NCBI GenBank assembly: GCA_030674185.1
Contig: CM060306.1
Span: 376,001 to 440,000, forward strand
Length of the DNA stretch: 64,000 nucleotides
Source of the DNA: Monoplex corrugatus
Taxonomy: Eukaryota > Mollusca > Gastropoda > Littorinimorpha > Ranellidae
Reading direction: 5' to 3'
Position numbers and translations under genes: made by a program. Numbering within the stretch: the first letter of the stretch is position 1; the number at the start of each line of letters is the position of its first letter. Positions 1 through 12,119 of the stretch are shown in pieces. The notes below the pieces were generated by a model. That model did no database searches. It had not been told where the DNA came from and was given only the letters and a program-made list of their open reading frames with translations.

Positions 1-88
1 CGTGCTTACGTGTGTGTGTGCTTCAGCGCTTAGATTTGATTTTATCAAGATTTTGCGCTATATAAATATTGTAATTATTATTATTATT
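1..88 (+). mobile_element. 3' tail of a CR1/L2-like LINE (5' part outside window)
   Basis: The sequence GT-rich stretch, then CTTCAGCGCTTAGATTTG, then the GCGCTATATAAATATTG motif and (ATT)n is almost identical to the 3' end of the LINE at 3180-6000 (offset 5911). Only the terminal part is visible. The array that follows is the same one that follows the second copy, so this is probably one half of a duplication and not a separate insertion. Confidence 0.8.
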
Positions 89-3000
89 GTATCTGATTAG
101 TGGAATGATGACAAGTGTTACAATGTTTGTCGTGCCTGATGAGGAGTGTTGACAGGTGTTACAATGTTTGTATCTGATTAGTGGAGTGATGACAGGTGTT
201 ACAATGTTTGTCGTGCCTGATGAGAGGAGTGTTGACAGGTGTTACAATGTTTGTATCTGATTAGTGGAGTGATGACAGATGTTACAATGTTTGTCGTGCC
301 TGATGAGGGGAGTGTTGACAGGTGTTACATTGTTTGTCGTATCTGATGAGAGGTGTGATGACAGGTGTTACATGTTGTTTGTGTCTAGATGAGGGTGTAT
401 GACAGGTGTTACAATGTTTGTGTCTGATGAGGGGTGTGATGACAGGTGTTACAATGTTTGTGTCTGATTAAATGAGTGATGACAGGTGTTACAATGTTTG
501 TGTGCCTGATAAGGGGTGTGATGACAGGTGTTACAATGTTTATCTGTCTGATGAGGGGTGTGATGACAGGTGTTACAATGTTTGTCTGTCTAATGAGGGG
601 TGTGATGACAGCTGTTACAATGTTTGTCTGATGAGGTGTGTGATGACAGATGTTTAATTTGTTGTGATCTGATGAGGGTGTTGATGACAGGTGTTAAAAT
701 GTTTGTGATCTGATGACAGGTGTGATGACAGGTGCTACATGTTTTTGTCTGATGAGGGTGTGTAATGACAGGTGTTACAATGTTTGTGTCCGATGAGGGG
801 TGTGATGACAGGTGTTACAATGTTTGTGTCTGATGAAGGTCTTGATAGACAGGTGTTACAATGTTTGTTGTCTGATGAGGGGTGAAAGACAGGTGTTACA
901 ATGTTTTGTGTCTGATGAGGGGTGTGATGACAGGTGTTACATGTTTGTGTCTGATGAGGTGTGTGATGACAGGTGTTACAATGTTTGTCTGTCTGATGAG
1001 GGGTGATGACAGGTGTTACAATTTTTGTCTGACATGAGGTGTGTGATGACAGGTGTTACAATGTTTGTGTCTGATGAGGGTGTGTAATGACAGGTGTTAC
1101 AATGTTTGTGTTGATGAGGGGTGTGATGACAGGTGTTACAATGTTTGTATCTGATGAGGGGTGTGATGACAGGTGTTACAATGTTTGTGTCTGATGAGGG
1201 GTGTGATGACAGGTGTTACAGTGTTTGTTTTCTGATGAGGGGTGTGATGACAGGTGTTACAGTGTGTGTGTCTTATGATGGGTGTGATGACACGTGTTAC
1301 AATGTTTGTGACTGATGAGGGGTGTGATGACAGGTGTTACATGTGTGTGTCTTATGATGGGTGTGATGACACGTGTTACATTGTTTGTGACTGATGAGGG
1401 GTGTGATGACAGGTGTTACAGTATTTGTGTCTGATGAGGTATGTGATGTCAGGTGTTACAACATTTGACTGTATCTGATTAGTGATGTGATGACAGGTGT
1501 TACAATGTTTGTCTGTATCTGATGAGGGTGTGATGACAGGTATTACAATGTTTGTGTCTGATGAGGGGTGTGATGACTGGTGTTACAATGTTTGTCTGTG
1601 TCTGATGAGGTGTGTGATGACAGGTGTTACAATGCTTGTGTCTGATGAGGGGTGTGATGACAGATGTTACCATTTTTGTATCTGATGAGGGGTGTGATGA
1701 CAGGTGTTACAATGTTTGTATCTGATGAGGGTGTGATGACAAGTGTTACAGTGTCTGTATCTGATGAGGTGTGTGATGACAGGTGTTACAGTGTTTGTAT
1801 CTGATGAGGGGTGTGATGACAGGTGTTACAATGTTTGTATCTTATGAGGGGTGTGATGACAGGTGTTACAGTGTCTGCATCTGATGAGGTGTGTGAGTGA
1901 CAGGTGTTACGGTGTCGGTATCTGATGAGGGGTGTGATGACAGGTGTTACAATGTTTGTATCTGATGAGGGGTGTGATGACAGATGTTACAGTGTCTGTA
2001 TCTGATGAGGGGTGTGATGACAGGTGTTACAATGTTTGTATCTGATGAGGGGTGTGATGACAGGTGTTACAGTGTCTGTATCTGATGAGGGGTGTGATGA
2101 CAGGTGTTACAATGTTTGTATCTGATGAGGGGTGTGATGACAGGTGTTACAGTGTCTGTATCTGATGAGGGGCGTGATGACAGGTGTTACAGTGTTTGTA
2201 TCTGATGAGGGGTGTGATGACAGGTGTTACAATGTTTGTATCTGATGAGGGGTGTGATGACAGGTGTTACAGTGTCTGTATCTGATGAGGGGCGTGATGA
2301 CAGGTGTTACAGTGTTTGTATCTGATGAGGGTGTGATGACAGGTGTTACAGTGTCTGTATCTGATGAGGTGTGTGATGACAGGTGTTACAGTGTTTGTTT
2401 GTATCTGATGAGGGGTGTGATGACAGGTGTTACAATGTTTGTATCTGATGAGGGGTGTGATGACAGGTGTTACAGTGTCTGTATCTGATGAGGGGCGTGA
2501 TGACAGGTGTTACAGTGTTTGTATCTGATGAGGGGTGTGATGACAGGTGTTACAGTGTCTGTATCTGATGAGGTGTGTGATGACAGGTGTTACAGTGTTT
2601 GTTTGTATCTGATGAGGGGTATGATGACAGGTGTTACAATGTTTGTATCTGATGAGGGGTGTGATGACAGGTGTTACAGTGTCTGTATCTGATGAGGGGC
2701 GTGATGACAGGTGTTACAGTGTTTGTATCTGATGAGGGGTGTGATGACAGATGTTACAGTGTTTGTTTGTATCTGATGAGGGGTGTGATGACAGGTGTTA
2801 CAGTGTTTGTATCTGATGAGGGTGTGATGACAGGTGTTACAGTGTTTGTTTGTATCTGATGAGGGTGTGATGACAGGTGTTACAGTGTCTGTATCTGATG
2901 AGGGGTGTGATAAGAGTGTTACAAAGTTTGTTTGTATCTGATGAGGGGTGTGATGACAGGTGTTACAATGTTTGTTTGTATCTGATGAGGGGCGTGATGA

Positions 3001-3179
3001 CAGGTGTTACAATGTTTGTGTCTGATTAGTGGAGTGATGACAGGTGTTACAATGTTTGTTTGTATCTGATGAGGGGAGTGATGACAGGTGTTACAATGTT
3101 TGTTTGTGTCTGATGAGGGGTGTGATGACAGGTGTTACAATGTCTGTGTCTGATGAGGGTGTTGATGACAGGTGTTACA
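89..3179. repeat. 40-bp minisatellite, distal part (first segment)
   Basis: Roughly 75 tandem units built on TGATGAGGGGTGTGATGACA followed by GGTGTTACAATGTTTGT. Bases 89-340 match 6000-6260 with few differences. From about 1690 to 3040 the array alternates AATGTTTGTA and AGTGTCTGTA variants in 80-120-bp higher-order blocks. The block near 1221-1520 reappears at about 8238-8540. It lies in the intron after exon 5 of the adaptor gene. Short open frames in it (VMTGVTMFVSDEGCDDRCYN type) are repeat artefacts. Confidence 0.95.
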
Positions 3180-5667
3180 AGCCAACAAGCTCACCACATC
3201 CATGTTTCTCTCTGACTTTGATCAACTTCTTGATTACTACTGTCTCTTACCTGGAAATCTCATCATTCTAGGTGACATCAATGTCCGCTATGACAACACT
3301 CACCGTTATGACACAAGACATATCATCAACTCTCTGTCCAATCACAATATGACTCAACACATTTCTGAACCAACCCATCAAAAAGGTCACATTCTTGACT
3401 GGATCATTTCTCGTGATCACCACAATTCCGCTACTGACAACTGCTTAGTTCTTTCTACCCGTCTAACTTCAGCCCTTCCATCTGACCACTCTGCAATTCT
3501 CTGTTCTCTTGACATTCCTCCTCCTTCCCGTACCATGCGCACAGTGACTCGACGCAATCTCAAATCTATCGACCTCTCCACATTTTCATCTGATGCCTCC
3601 CGTCTCCTTTCTGAAAAGTCACATAACCTTGCCGATGAATTCTATACTACTCTCCACCATCTTCTGGACACTCATGCTCCAGCCACAACCCGTCCTTTAC
3701 CTGACCGCCCCCCTACCCCCTGGCTCACTCATGAGATCGCCTGTGCAAAACGTGCCCGCCGCAGAGCAGAGCGCCGCTGGCGCAAATCCAAACTCACTGT
3801 ACACAGGCAACTTTTCCAAGCCTCTAAAACAAAAGTATCCACCCTCATTGCATCAGCAAAAACAAGCTATTTCCAAACCAAAATCCTGAATGCCTCTTCT
3901 TCAAAAGAACTCTTTACAACCATGAATCATCTCCTTGGCACACGAAAAGATTTACCTCTCCCAACAAAACATACAAATGAAGAACTCCCATCTGTATTCT
4001 CCAACTATTTCACCACCAAAATACAAACTCTTCGTGACAGGCTTGACAGGACACCCTGTCAACCATGCCCACCTGACCCTTCCTTCTCTGGCACACCTCT
4101 TACTACTTTTACCCCAGTCTCACAAGAAGAAATTCTCAACACAATCAGATCCATGTCGTTCAAAACCTGCGAACTGGATCCTCTTCCAGGTTCTCTCTAC
4201 GCCGACTGTCTCCCTACTCTCCTCCCATTCATCACTGACATCATCAACACTTCTCTTCAAACTGGAACTGTCCCTGATTCTTTCAAATCTGCTATTGTTC
4301 ACCCTCTCCTCAAGAAACACAATTTAGATCCAAATGAACTGAAAAATTACCGGCCTATCTCTAATCTCTCTTTCTTGTCAAAACTCCTTGAAAAAGTCGT
4401 CCTCAACCAGCTGAACTCTCACCTGTCTGCCAACAATCTCCTCAATCCTTTCCAGTCAGCCTACCGCCAGTGCCATAGCACTGAAACTGCCCTACTACAC
4501 ATTCTCAACAATCTCCTCCTTGCAACTGATACTGGCAAAGTCTCTCTCCTCACACTCCTTGATCTGTCTGCAGCCTTTGATATCATTGATCATGGTATTC
4601 TCCTTTCTAGACTTCATCATACTTTTGGCATCTCTGACATTGCTCTGTCTTGGTTCACTTCATACCTATCCAACAGAAAACAACCGTTCTCATCAATGGC
4701 ACTTACTCTCAACCTGCATACCTGACCTGTGGTGTTCCACAAGGATCTGTCCTTGGCCCTGTTCTGTTCACTCTTTACACCTCCCCCCTGTCCACCATCA
4801 TCAACTCCCATTCTATAAAACACCACTTCTATGCTGATGACACCCAACTTCAAGACAGTGACTCACCTGATAATATACAGCGCCTGTTGACTCGCACCAC
4901 TGAGTGTTACTCGGACATTAAGAACTGGATGACACACAATAGACTTCAGCTTAATGACGACAAAACAGAAGCTATCCTCATTGGCACCCGTCAGAAACTT
5001 TCTCAGCTGCCTCCTCTTTCTCTCCCATTATGTAACACATCAGTCCCAATTTCTGATTCAGCTAAAAACCTTGGTGTCTGCATTGACTCTACCCTCTCCA
5101 TGAACAACTTTGTTTCTCAAACTGCCAGATCCTGCTACTATCATCTCCATCGTATAAGGCTGATCAGGAAGTATCTCTCTGTCGAAACAACTGCAAAACT
5201 CGTTCTCTCCTTCATAATGTCTCGCATTGACTATTGCAATTCACTCCTGTCTGGTCTTCCTGCCTCCACCATTCACATCCTACAGCGCATTCAAAACAAT
5301 GCTGTACGCCTTGTACTCAAAAAGAAAAAAGCTGACCACATATCTCCTCTCCTGGCACAACTTCACTGGCTCCCTGTATCAGCGCATACAGTACAAACTA
5401 GACACCATGTGCTACAAAAGCCTCAATAACGCAGCCCCCGATTACCTGTCAAGCCTACTTGAGATCTATGTTCCCTCACGTACCCTCCGCTCTGCCTCCG
5501 ATCCTCTGACTTTTCGCTTTCCACGCACTAAGCTCAATACCTATGGTCCACGAGCCTTCTCTGTTTCTGGTCCGCTCTCCTGGAACAAACTTCCTCTCTC
5601 AGTCCGTCAGCAACCTACTTTTGTCTCCTTCAAGTCCGCTCTCAAAACTCACCTTTTCTCCTCCGCA
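3180..5667 (+). pseudogene. LINE A ORF: endonuclease C-terminus and reverse transcriptase, frameshifted
   Basis: The frame from 3180 reads ILGDINV and later SDHSAIL, the C-terminal catalytic motifs of the APE-type endonuclease. It continues into a reverse transcriptase with [45 protein letters not shown] and YADDTQL. A frameshift at about 4685 separates SNRKQ from TVLINGTYS, and a second near 5385 separates the thumb region from the conserved C-terminus ending KSALKTHLFSSA. Motif order and the C-terminal PRTKL/YGPRAFSV/WNKLP block fit the CR1/L2/Rex1 group; the exact clade is not resolved. With two frameshifts and a missing N-terminus it cannot encode an active enzyme as written. Confidence 0.88.
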
Positions 5668-6000
5668 TAAAATCCTAACCTCACTCAACCCCCCCCCCCC
5701 CCCCCCCTCTGCAGCCTGTCTCCGCTCGGAGGGAATCACATGGTTATAATATATAATTGTATATGCTATGCTCTCTATAATTTTCCATTGCTTTTATTCT
5801 TGCTTTTATTGCTTTTATTCTTTCTCCCCATTTATAGCCATGCGTGTGTGTGTGTGTGTGTGTTGTGTGTGTGTGTGTGTGCGTGCGTGTGTGTGCGTGC
5901 GTGCGTGCGTGCGTGCTTACGTGTGTGTCTGCTTCAGCGCTTAGATTTGATTTTATCAAGATTTTGCGCTATATAAATATTGTAATTATTATTATTATTG
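3180..6000 (+). mobile_element. CR1/L2-like non-LTR retrotransposon, 5'-truncated (LINE A)
   Basis: The element begins inside the endonuclease domain and ends with the TATAAATATTG(ATT)n tail. Its coding part spans about 3180-5667. The 3' UTR holds a run of about 17 C at 5688-5706 and a GT/GC-rich microsatellite at 5840-5935. It interrupts the 40-bp minisatellite on both sides, so it jumped into a pre-existing array. No clear target-site duplication can be separated from the repeat background. The same 3' end occurs at 1-88, 34560-35141 (minus) and 49090-49190. Confidence 0.9.
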
Positions 6001-9000
6001 TATCTGATTAGTGGAATGATGACAGGTGTTACAATGTTTGTCGTGCCTGATGAGGAGTGTTGACAGGTGTTACAATGTTTGTATCTGATTAGTGGAGTGA
6101 TGACAGGTGTTACAATGTTTGTCGTGCCTGATGAGAGGAGTGTTGACAGGTGTTACAATGTTTGTATCTGATTAGTGGAGTGATGACAGATGTTACAATG
6201 TTTGTCGTGCCTGATGAGGGGAGTGTTGACAGGTGTTACATTGTTTGTCGTATCTGATGAGGGGTGTGATGACAGGTGTTATAGTGTTTGTCTGTGTCTA
6301 ATGAGGGGTGTTATGACAGGTGTTACAATGTTTGTGTCTGATGAGGGGTGTGATGACAGGTGTTACAATGTTTGTATCTGATTAATGGAGTGATGACAGG
6401 TGTTACAATGTTTGTCGTGCCTGATGAGGGAGTGTTGACAGGTGTTACAATGTTTGTCATATCTGATGAGGGGTGTGATGACAGGTGTTACAATGCTTGT
6501 CTGTCTAATGAGGGGTGTGATGACAGGTGTTACAATGTTTGTCTGATGAGGGGTGTGATGACAGATGTTACAATGTTTGTATCTGATGAGGGGTGTGATG
6601 ACAGGTGTTAAAATGTTTGTATCTGATGACAGGTGTGATGACAGGTGCTACAATGTTTCCTTTGTCTGATGAGGGTTGTAATGACAGGTGTTACAATGTT
6701 TGTCAGTGTCCGATGAGGGGTGTGATGACAGGTGTTACAGTGTTTGTCTGTCTGATGAAGGGTCTTATAACAGGTGTTACAATGTTTGTCTGTCTGATGA
6801 GGGGCGTGATGACAGGTGTTACAATGTTTGTCTGTCTGATGAGGGGTGTGATGACAGGTGTTACAATGTTTGTCTGTCTGATGAGGGGTGTGATGACAGG
6901 TGTTACAATGTTTGTCTGTCTGATGAGGGGCGTGATGACAGGTGTTACAATTTTTGTCTGTATCAGATGAGAGGTGTGATGACAGGTGTTACAATGTTTG
7001 TGTCTGATGAGGTGTGTAATGACAGGTGTTACAATGTTTGTGTCTGATGAGGGGTGTGATGACAGGTGTTACAATGTTTGTGTCTGATGAAATGTGTGAT
7101 GACAGGTGTTACAAGGTTTGTGTCTGATAAGGGGTGTGATGACAGGTGTTACAATGTTTATCTGTCTGATGAGGGGTGTGATGACTGGTGTTACAATGTT
7201 TGTCTGTCTGATGAGGGGTGTGATGACAGCTGTTACAATGTCTGTGTCTGTTGAGGTGTGTGATGACAGGTTTTAGAGTTTTGTCTGTGTCTGATGAGGT
7301 GTATGATGACAGGTGTTACAATGTTTGTGTCTGATGAGGGGTATGATGACAGGTGTTACAGTGTTTGTGTCTGATGAGGTGTGTGATGACAGGTGTTACA
7401 ATGTTTGTGTCTGATGAGGGGTGTGATGACAGATGTTACAATGTTTGTGTCTGATGAGGTGTGTGATGACAGGTGTTACAATGTTTGTGTCTGATGAGGG
7501 GTGTAATGACAGGTGTTACAATGTTTGTGTCTGATGAGGGGTGTGATGACAGGTGTTACGTTTGTCTGATGAGGTGTGTGATGACACGTGTTACAATGTT
7601 TGTGTCTGATGAGGGGTGTGATGACAGGTGTTACAATGTTTGTGTCTGATGAGGTGTGTGATGAAAGGTGTTACAATGTTTGTGTCTGATGAGGGGTGTG
7701 ATGACAGGTGTTACAATGTTTGTGTGTGATGAGGGGTGTGATGACAGGTGTTACAGTGTTTGTGTCTGATGAGGGGTGTGATGACAGGTGTTACAATGTT
7801 TGTGTCTGATGAGGGGTGTGATGACAGGTGTTACAGTGTTTGTGTCTGATGAGGTGTGTGATAACAGGTGTTACAATGTTTGTGTCTGATGAGGGGTGTG
7901 ATGACAGGTGTTACAATGTTTGTGTCTGATGAGGTGTGTGATGACAGGTGTTACAATGTTTGTGTCTGATGAGGGGTGTGATGACAGGTGTTACAGTGTT
8001 TGTGTCTGATGAGGGATGTGATGACAGGTGTTACAATGGTTGTGTCTGATGAGGTGTGTGATGACAGGTGTTACAATGTTTGTTTGTCTGATGAGGGGTG
8101 TGATGACAGGTGTTACAGTGTTTGTGTCTGATGAGGGGTGTGATGACAGGTGTTACAATGTTTGTATCTGATGAGGGGTGTGATGACAGGTGTTACAATG
8201 TTTGTGTCTGATGAGGGGTGTGATGACAGGTGTTACAGTGTTTGTTTCTGATGAGGGGTGTGATGACAGGTGTTACAGTGTGTGTGTCTTATGATGGGTG
8301 TGATGACACGTGTTACAATGTTTGTGACTGATGAGGGGTGTGATGACAGGTGTTACAGTGTGTGTGTCTTATGATGGGTGTGATGACACGTGTTACAATG
8401 TTTGTGACTGATGAGGGGTGTGATGACAGGTGTTACAGTATTTGTGTCTGATGAGGTATGTGATGTCAGGTGTTACAACATTTGACTGTATCTGATTAGT
8501 GATGTGATGACAGGTGTTACAATGTTTGTCTGTATCTGATGAGGGGTGTGATGACAGGTATTACAATGTTTGTGTCTGATGAGGGGTGTGATGACTGGTG
8601 TTACAATGTTTGTCTGTGTCTGATGAGGTGTGTGATGACAGGTGTTACAATGCTTGTGTCTGATGAGGGGTGTGATGACAGATGTTACCATTTTTGTATC
8701 TGATGAGGGGTGTGATGACAGGTGTTACAATGTTTGTATCTGATGAGGGATGTGATCACAGATGTTACAATGTTTGTCTGTGTTTGATGAGGTGTGTGAT
8801 GACAGGTGTAACAATGTTTGTATCTGATGAGGTGTGTGATGACCAGTGTTACAATGTTTGTCTGTGTCTGATGAGGTGAGGTGTGTGATGACAGGTGTTA
8901 CAATGTTTGTCTGTGTTTGATGAGGTGTGTGATGACAGGTGTTACCATTTTTGTCTGTGTCTGATGAGGTGTGTGATGACAGGTGTTACAATTTTTGTGT

Positions 9001-10358
9001 CTGATGAGGGGTGTGATGACAGGTGTTACAATGTTTGTATCTGATGAGGGTGTGATGACAGGTGCTTACAATGTTTGTCTGTATCTGATGAGGGTGTGTT
9101 GACAGGTGTTGCAATGTCTGTGTCTGATGAGGTGTGTGATGACAGGTGTTATAATGTTTACCCTTGTCAGATGAGTGGTGTGATGACAGGTGTTACAATG
9201 TTTGTGTCTGATGAGGTGTGTGAAGGCTGGTGTTATAATGTTTACCCTGGTCGGATAAGGGATGTGATGACAGGTGTTGCAATGTTTGTGTCTGATGAGG
9301 TGTGTAATAGTTTTGTATCTGATGAAAGGTGTGATGTCAGGTATTACAGTGTTTGTATCTGATGAGGGGTGTGATGACAGGTGTTGCAATGTTTGTATCT
9401 GATGAGGGGTGTGATGACAGGTGTTAGTGTTTGTATCTGATGAGGTGTGTGATGGCAGGTGTTACAGCGTTTGTGTCTGATGAGGGGCATGATGACAGGT
9501 GTTACAATGATGTGCCTGATGAGGTGTGTGATGACAGGTGTTACAATGTTTACCTGTGTCTAATGAGGGGTGTGATGACAGGTGTTGCAGTGTTTATATC
9601 TAATGAGGGGAGTAATGACAGGTGTTACAATGTTTGTCTGAGGTGTGATATGACAGGTGTTACAAAGTTTATCTGTATCTGATGATGTGTGATGACAGGT
9701 GTTACAGTGTTTGTGTCTGATGAGGGGCGTGATGACAGGTGTTACAATGGTTGTGTCTGTTGAGGTGTGTGATGACAGGTGTTATAATGTTTACCTGTGT
9801 CTAATGAGGGGTGTGATGACAGGTGTTATAGTGTTTGTGTCTAATGAAGGGAGTAATGACAAATGTTACAATGGTTGTGTCTGTTGAGGTGTGTGATGAC
9901 AGGTGTTATAATGTTTACCTGTGTCTGATGAGGTGTGTGATGACAGGTGTTACAATGTTTACCTGTGTCTGATGAGGGATGTGATGACAGGTGTTACAAT
10001 GTTTACCTGTGTCTGACGAGGGGTGTGATGACAGTTGTTACAACGTTTACCTGTGTCTGATGAGGGATGTGATGACAGGTGTTACAATGTTTACCTGTGT
10101 CTGATGAGGGATGTGATGACAGGTGTTACAATGTTTACCTGTGTCTGATGAGGGATGTGATGACAGGTGTTACAATGTTTACCTGTGTCTGACGAGGGGT
10201 GTGATGACAGTTGTTACAACGTTTACCTGTGTCTGATGAGGGATGTGATGACAGGTGTTACAATGTTTACCTGCGTCTAATGAAGGGTGTGATGACAGGT
10301 GTTATAATGTTTACCTGTGTCTGATGAGGCATGTGATGTCAGGTTTTTCAGTACTTAC
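6001..10358. repeat. 40/44-bp minisatellite reaching the exon 5 donor
   Basis: About 105 units. From 6001 to about 9130 units are mostly 40 bp (TTTGTGTCTG junction) with some 44-bp forms (TTTGTCTGTCTG). From about 9140 to 10358 many units are 44 bp with TTTACCTGTGTCTG, which on the gene strand reads CAGACACAGGTAAA, a good splice donor. The last unit merges with the real exon 5 donor at 10358/10359. A four-unit block of 176 bp is repeated at about 10013 and 10189. The array is intronic. Confidence 0.95.
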
Positions 10359-10422
10359 CTGGGTCAGACGACGGTTGAGAAGTAATATAGTGGTCATAGA
10401 TTTCGTTAGCGATCAACATTTC
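10359..10422 (-). CDS. PIK3AP1-like: BCAP/BANK-like adaptor, exon 5 (short tyrosine-containing segment)
   Basis: The 64-bp exon lies between CTTTTGCAG|GAAATG and GACCCAG|GTAAGTAC, both strong signals. It reads EMLIANEIYDHYITSQPSSDP, phase 0 to phase 1, continuing directly from the ankyrin repeat as in BCAP, where a helix and tyrosine motifs follow. Two tyrosines (IYDHYI) could be phosphorylation sites; neither fits the PI3K-binding YxxM consensus. The donor is immediately followed by the 44-bp form of the large minisatellite, and the acceptor is preceded by sequence resembling the 56-bp array. The exon is too short for a firm homology call; it rests on phase, position and splice signals. Confidence 0.58.
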
Positions 10423-10679
10423 CTGCAAAAGTTGAAAAACACACAATCACTGACAATGTAACTAATTTTACCTGTCTAAAATGTTGAGGAAACCATTACC
10501 ATTAACTGTTAAGCCTGTATATTTCTGCTGCAAAGGAAAGATAATACACTATTTCTATTCAACTAATTTGTTCCCACCTGCCAAAGATGTATTCACGATA
10601 TAATCATCAATTTGATACATACCTTACTGTCTAACAAATTCTAAAACAGAAAAATGACAATAATCACATATCACTAACC

Positions 10680-11320
10680 ATTTCAACCTATCTCTGTAAA
10701 CAAAAGATAACAGAAACACCATCACTAACAATTTAACCATCATGTCTGTTATACAAAGATACAGAAAACACCATCACTAACAATTTAACCCATCATTGTC
10801 TGTCTGTTACAAAGATACAGAAAACACCATCACTAACAATTTAACCCATCATTGTCTGTCTGTTACAAAGATACAGAAAACACCATCACTAACAATTTAA
10901 CCCATCATTGTCTGTCTGTTGCAAAGATACAGAAAACACCATCACTAACAATTTAATCCATCATTGTCTGTCTGCCTACAAAGATACAGAAAACATGTTC
11001 ACTAACAATTTAACCCATCATTGTCTGTCTGCCTACAAAAATACGGAAAACATGTTCACTAACAATTTAACCCATCATTGTCTGTCTGCCTACAAAATTA
11101 CAGAAAACATGTTCACTACCAATTTAATCCATTCCTGTCTGCCTACAAAGATGCAGAAAACATCACCACTAGCAATTTAACCCATTCCTGTCTGCCTACA
11201 AAGATGCAGAAAACACCATCCGCAACAATTTAACCCATTCCTGTCTGCCTATCTGTCTGCAAGATACAGAAAACACAATCACACCATCACTGACAATTTA
11301 ACTCATCCCTGCCTGTCTGC
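10680..11320. repeat. 56-bp minisatellite in intron 4
   Basis: About ten imperfect copies of a unit containing AAAGATACAGAAAACACCATC, CACTAACAATTTAACCCATC and ATTGTCTGTCTGTTAC. The best-conserved copies are at 10811, 10867 and 10923. The unit resembles the sequence beside the exon 5 acceptor (TGCAAAAGTTGAAAAACACA then ATCACTGACAATGTAAC at 10424-10462). The stretch 10463-10680 contains decayed versions and no recognisable gene. Confidence 0.85.
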
Positions 11321-11439
11321 AAAGACCATGACTATCGAACTGATTCCTTTCTGTCATACTGAACACAGCATATTTACAAAAATGACACTGCACAAGTTTC
11401 AGCAATCATGGCCACAAAACACATTTTAAAATTCATGTC

Positions 11440-11910
11440 AGTATATTTGTTACCAGGACAACGACACAGATTACCGTGACACCAGAACCCATTACCATAA
11501 CAGAACACATTGCTATGGTACCACAATCTGTCAAATGGGTTCTAGTGTCATGGTACCATGTCAACAGAACACACTTCCATGACAACAGAAGAAATTATCA
11601 CAACAAAAGAACACATTACCATGACAACATATTCTATTACCATGACAACAGATTCTATTAGCAAGACAACAGAAAACATGACCATAACAAAATACCTTAT
11701 TATCATGACAGCAGAGTACATTTCTGAGACTGCATAAGCATCACTTTGACAACATAAATACATTACCATGACAACGGCTCATATAACCATGACAACATAC
11801 ACATTATCATGACAACAGATATATTATGACAATGTATTTCCTTGATATCAGGACACATTACCTTGACAACAGAACAAATTACCCCCACACATTACCATCT
11901 ACAGAGTGAA
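11440..11910. repeat. Degenerate ~21-bp repeat next to the exon 4 donor
   Basis: Many variants of ATTACCATGACAACAGAACAC, spaced about 18-24 bases. On the gene strand the core reads CATGGTAAT, which is also the core of the real exon 4 donor (TTCATG|GTAATTC). Boundaries are vague because the units are diverged. Nothing coding is visible. Confidence 0.7.
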
Positions 11911-11914
11911 TTAC

Positions 11915-12119
11915 CATGAAGTCGATGATGTAGTTTTCCAGATCCTCAAAGCCAGCACTTGCAGCAAGTTCAGCGGGTCCCGCCCATCACAGTTACGTAT
12001 ACAGTTAGCATGAGAGCTGCCTGGACACTCGAGGAGGGCAGCGCAGAACTCGGACAGACCATGAGCAGCAGCGTAATGTAGCAGTGTTGGGTAAAGTGCC
12101 TCAGACTGTTTCGGTGGTT
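11915..12119 (-). CDS. PIK3AP1-like: BCAP/BANK-like adaptor, exon 4 (ankyrin-like repeat; one-base frameshift)
   Basis: The acceptor is TTCTGTTTATAG|AACC and the donor TTCATG|GTAATT. The reading EPPKQSEALYPTLLHYAAAHGL, then a Leu-Leu-x-Cys-Pro-Gly stretch, matches the ankyrin-like repeat of BCAP/BANK (their TLLHFAA and LLTCPG core). After the CDGRDP segment the frame breaks: the expected ELAASAGFEDLENYI continuation is in another frame, and one extra G in the CCCGCTGAA run would restore it and make the exon end in phase 0, as exon 5 requires. Either the assembly lost one G or the allele is broken. The first 29 bases of the exon plus the acceptor belong to a 46-bp unit that is repeated about five more times upstream. 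Confidence 0.72.

Noticed and set aside
1..10300. The 40-bp repeats look like a CRISPR array at first glance.
   Set aside because: There are no distinct spacers; the whole unit is repeated head to tail in a eukaryotic intron.
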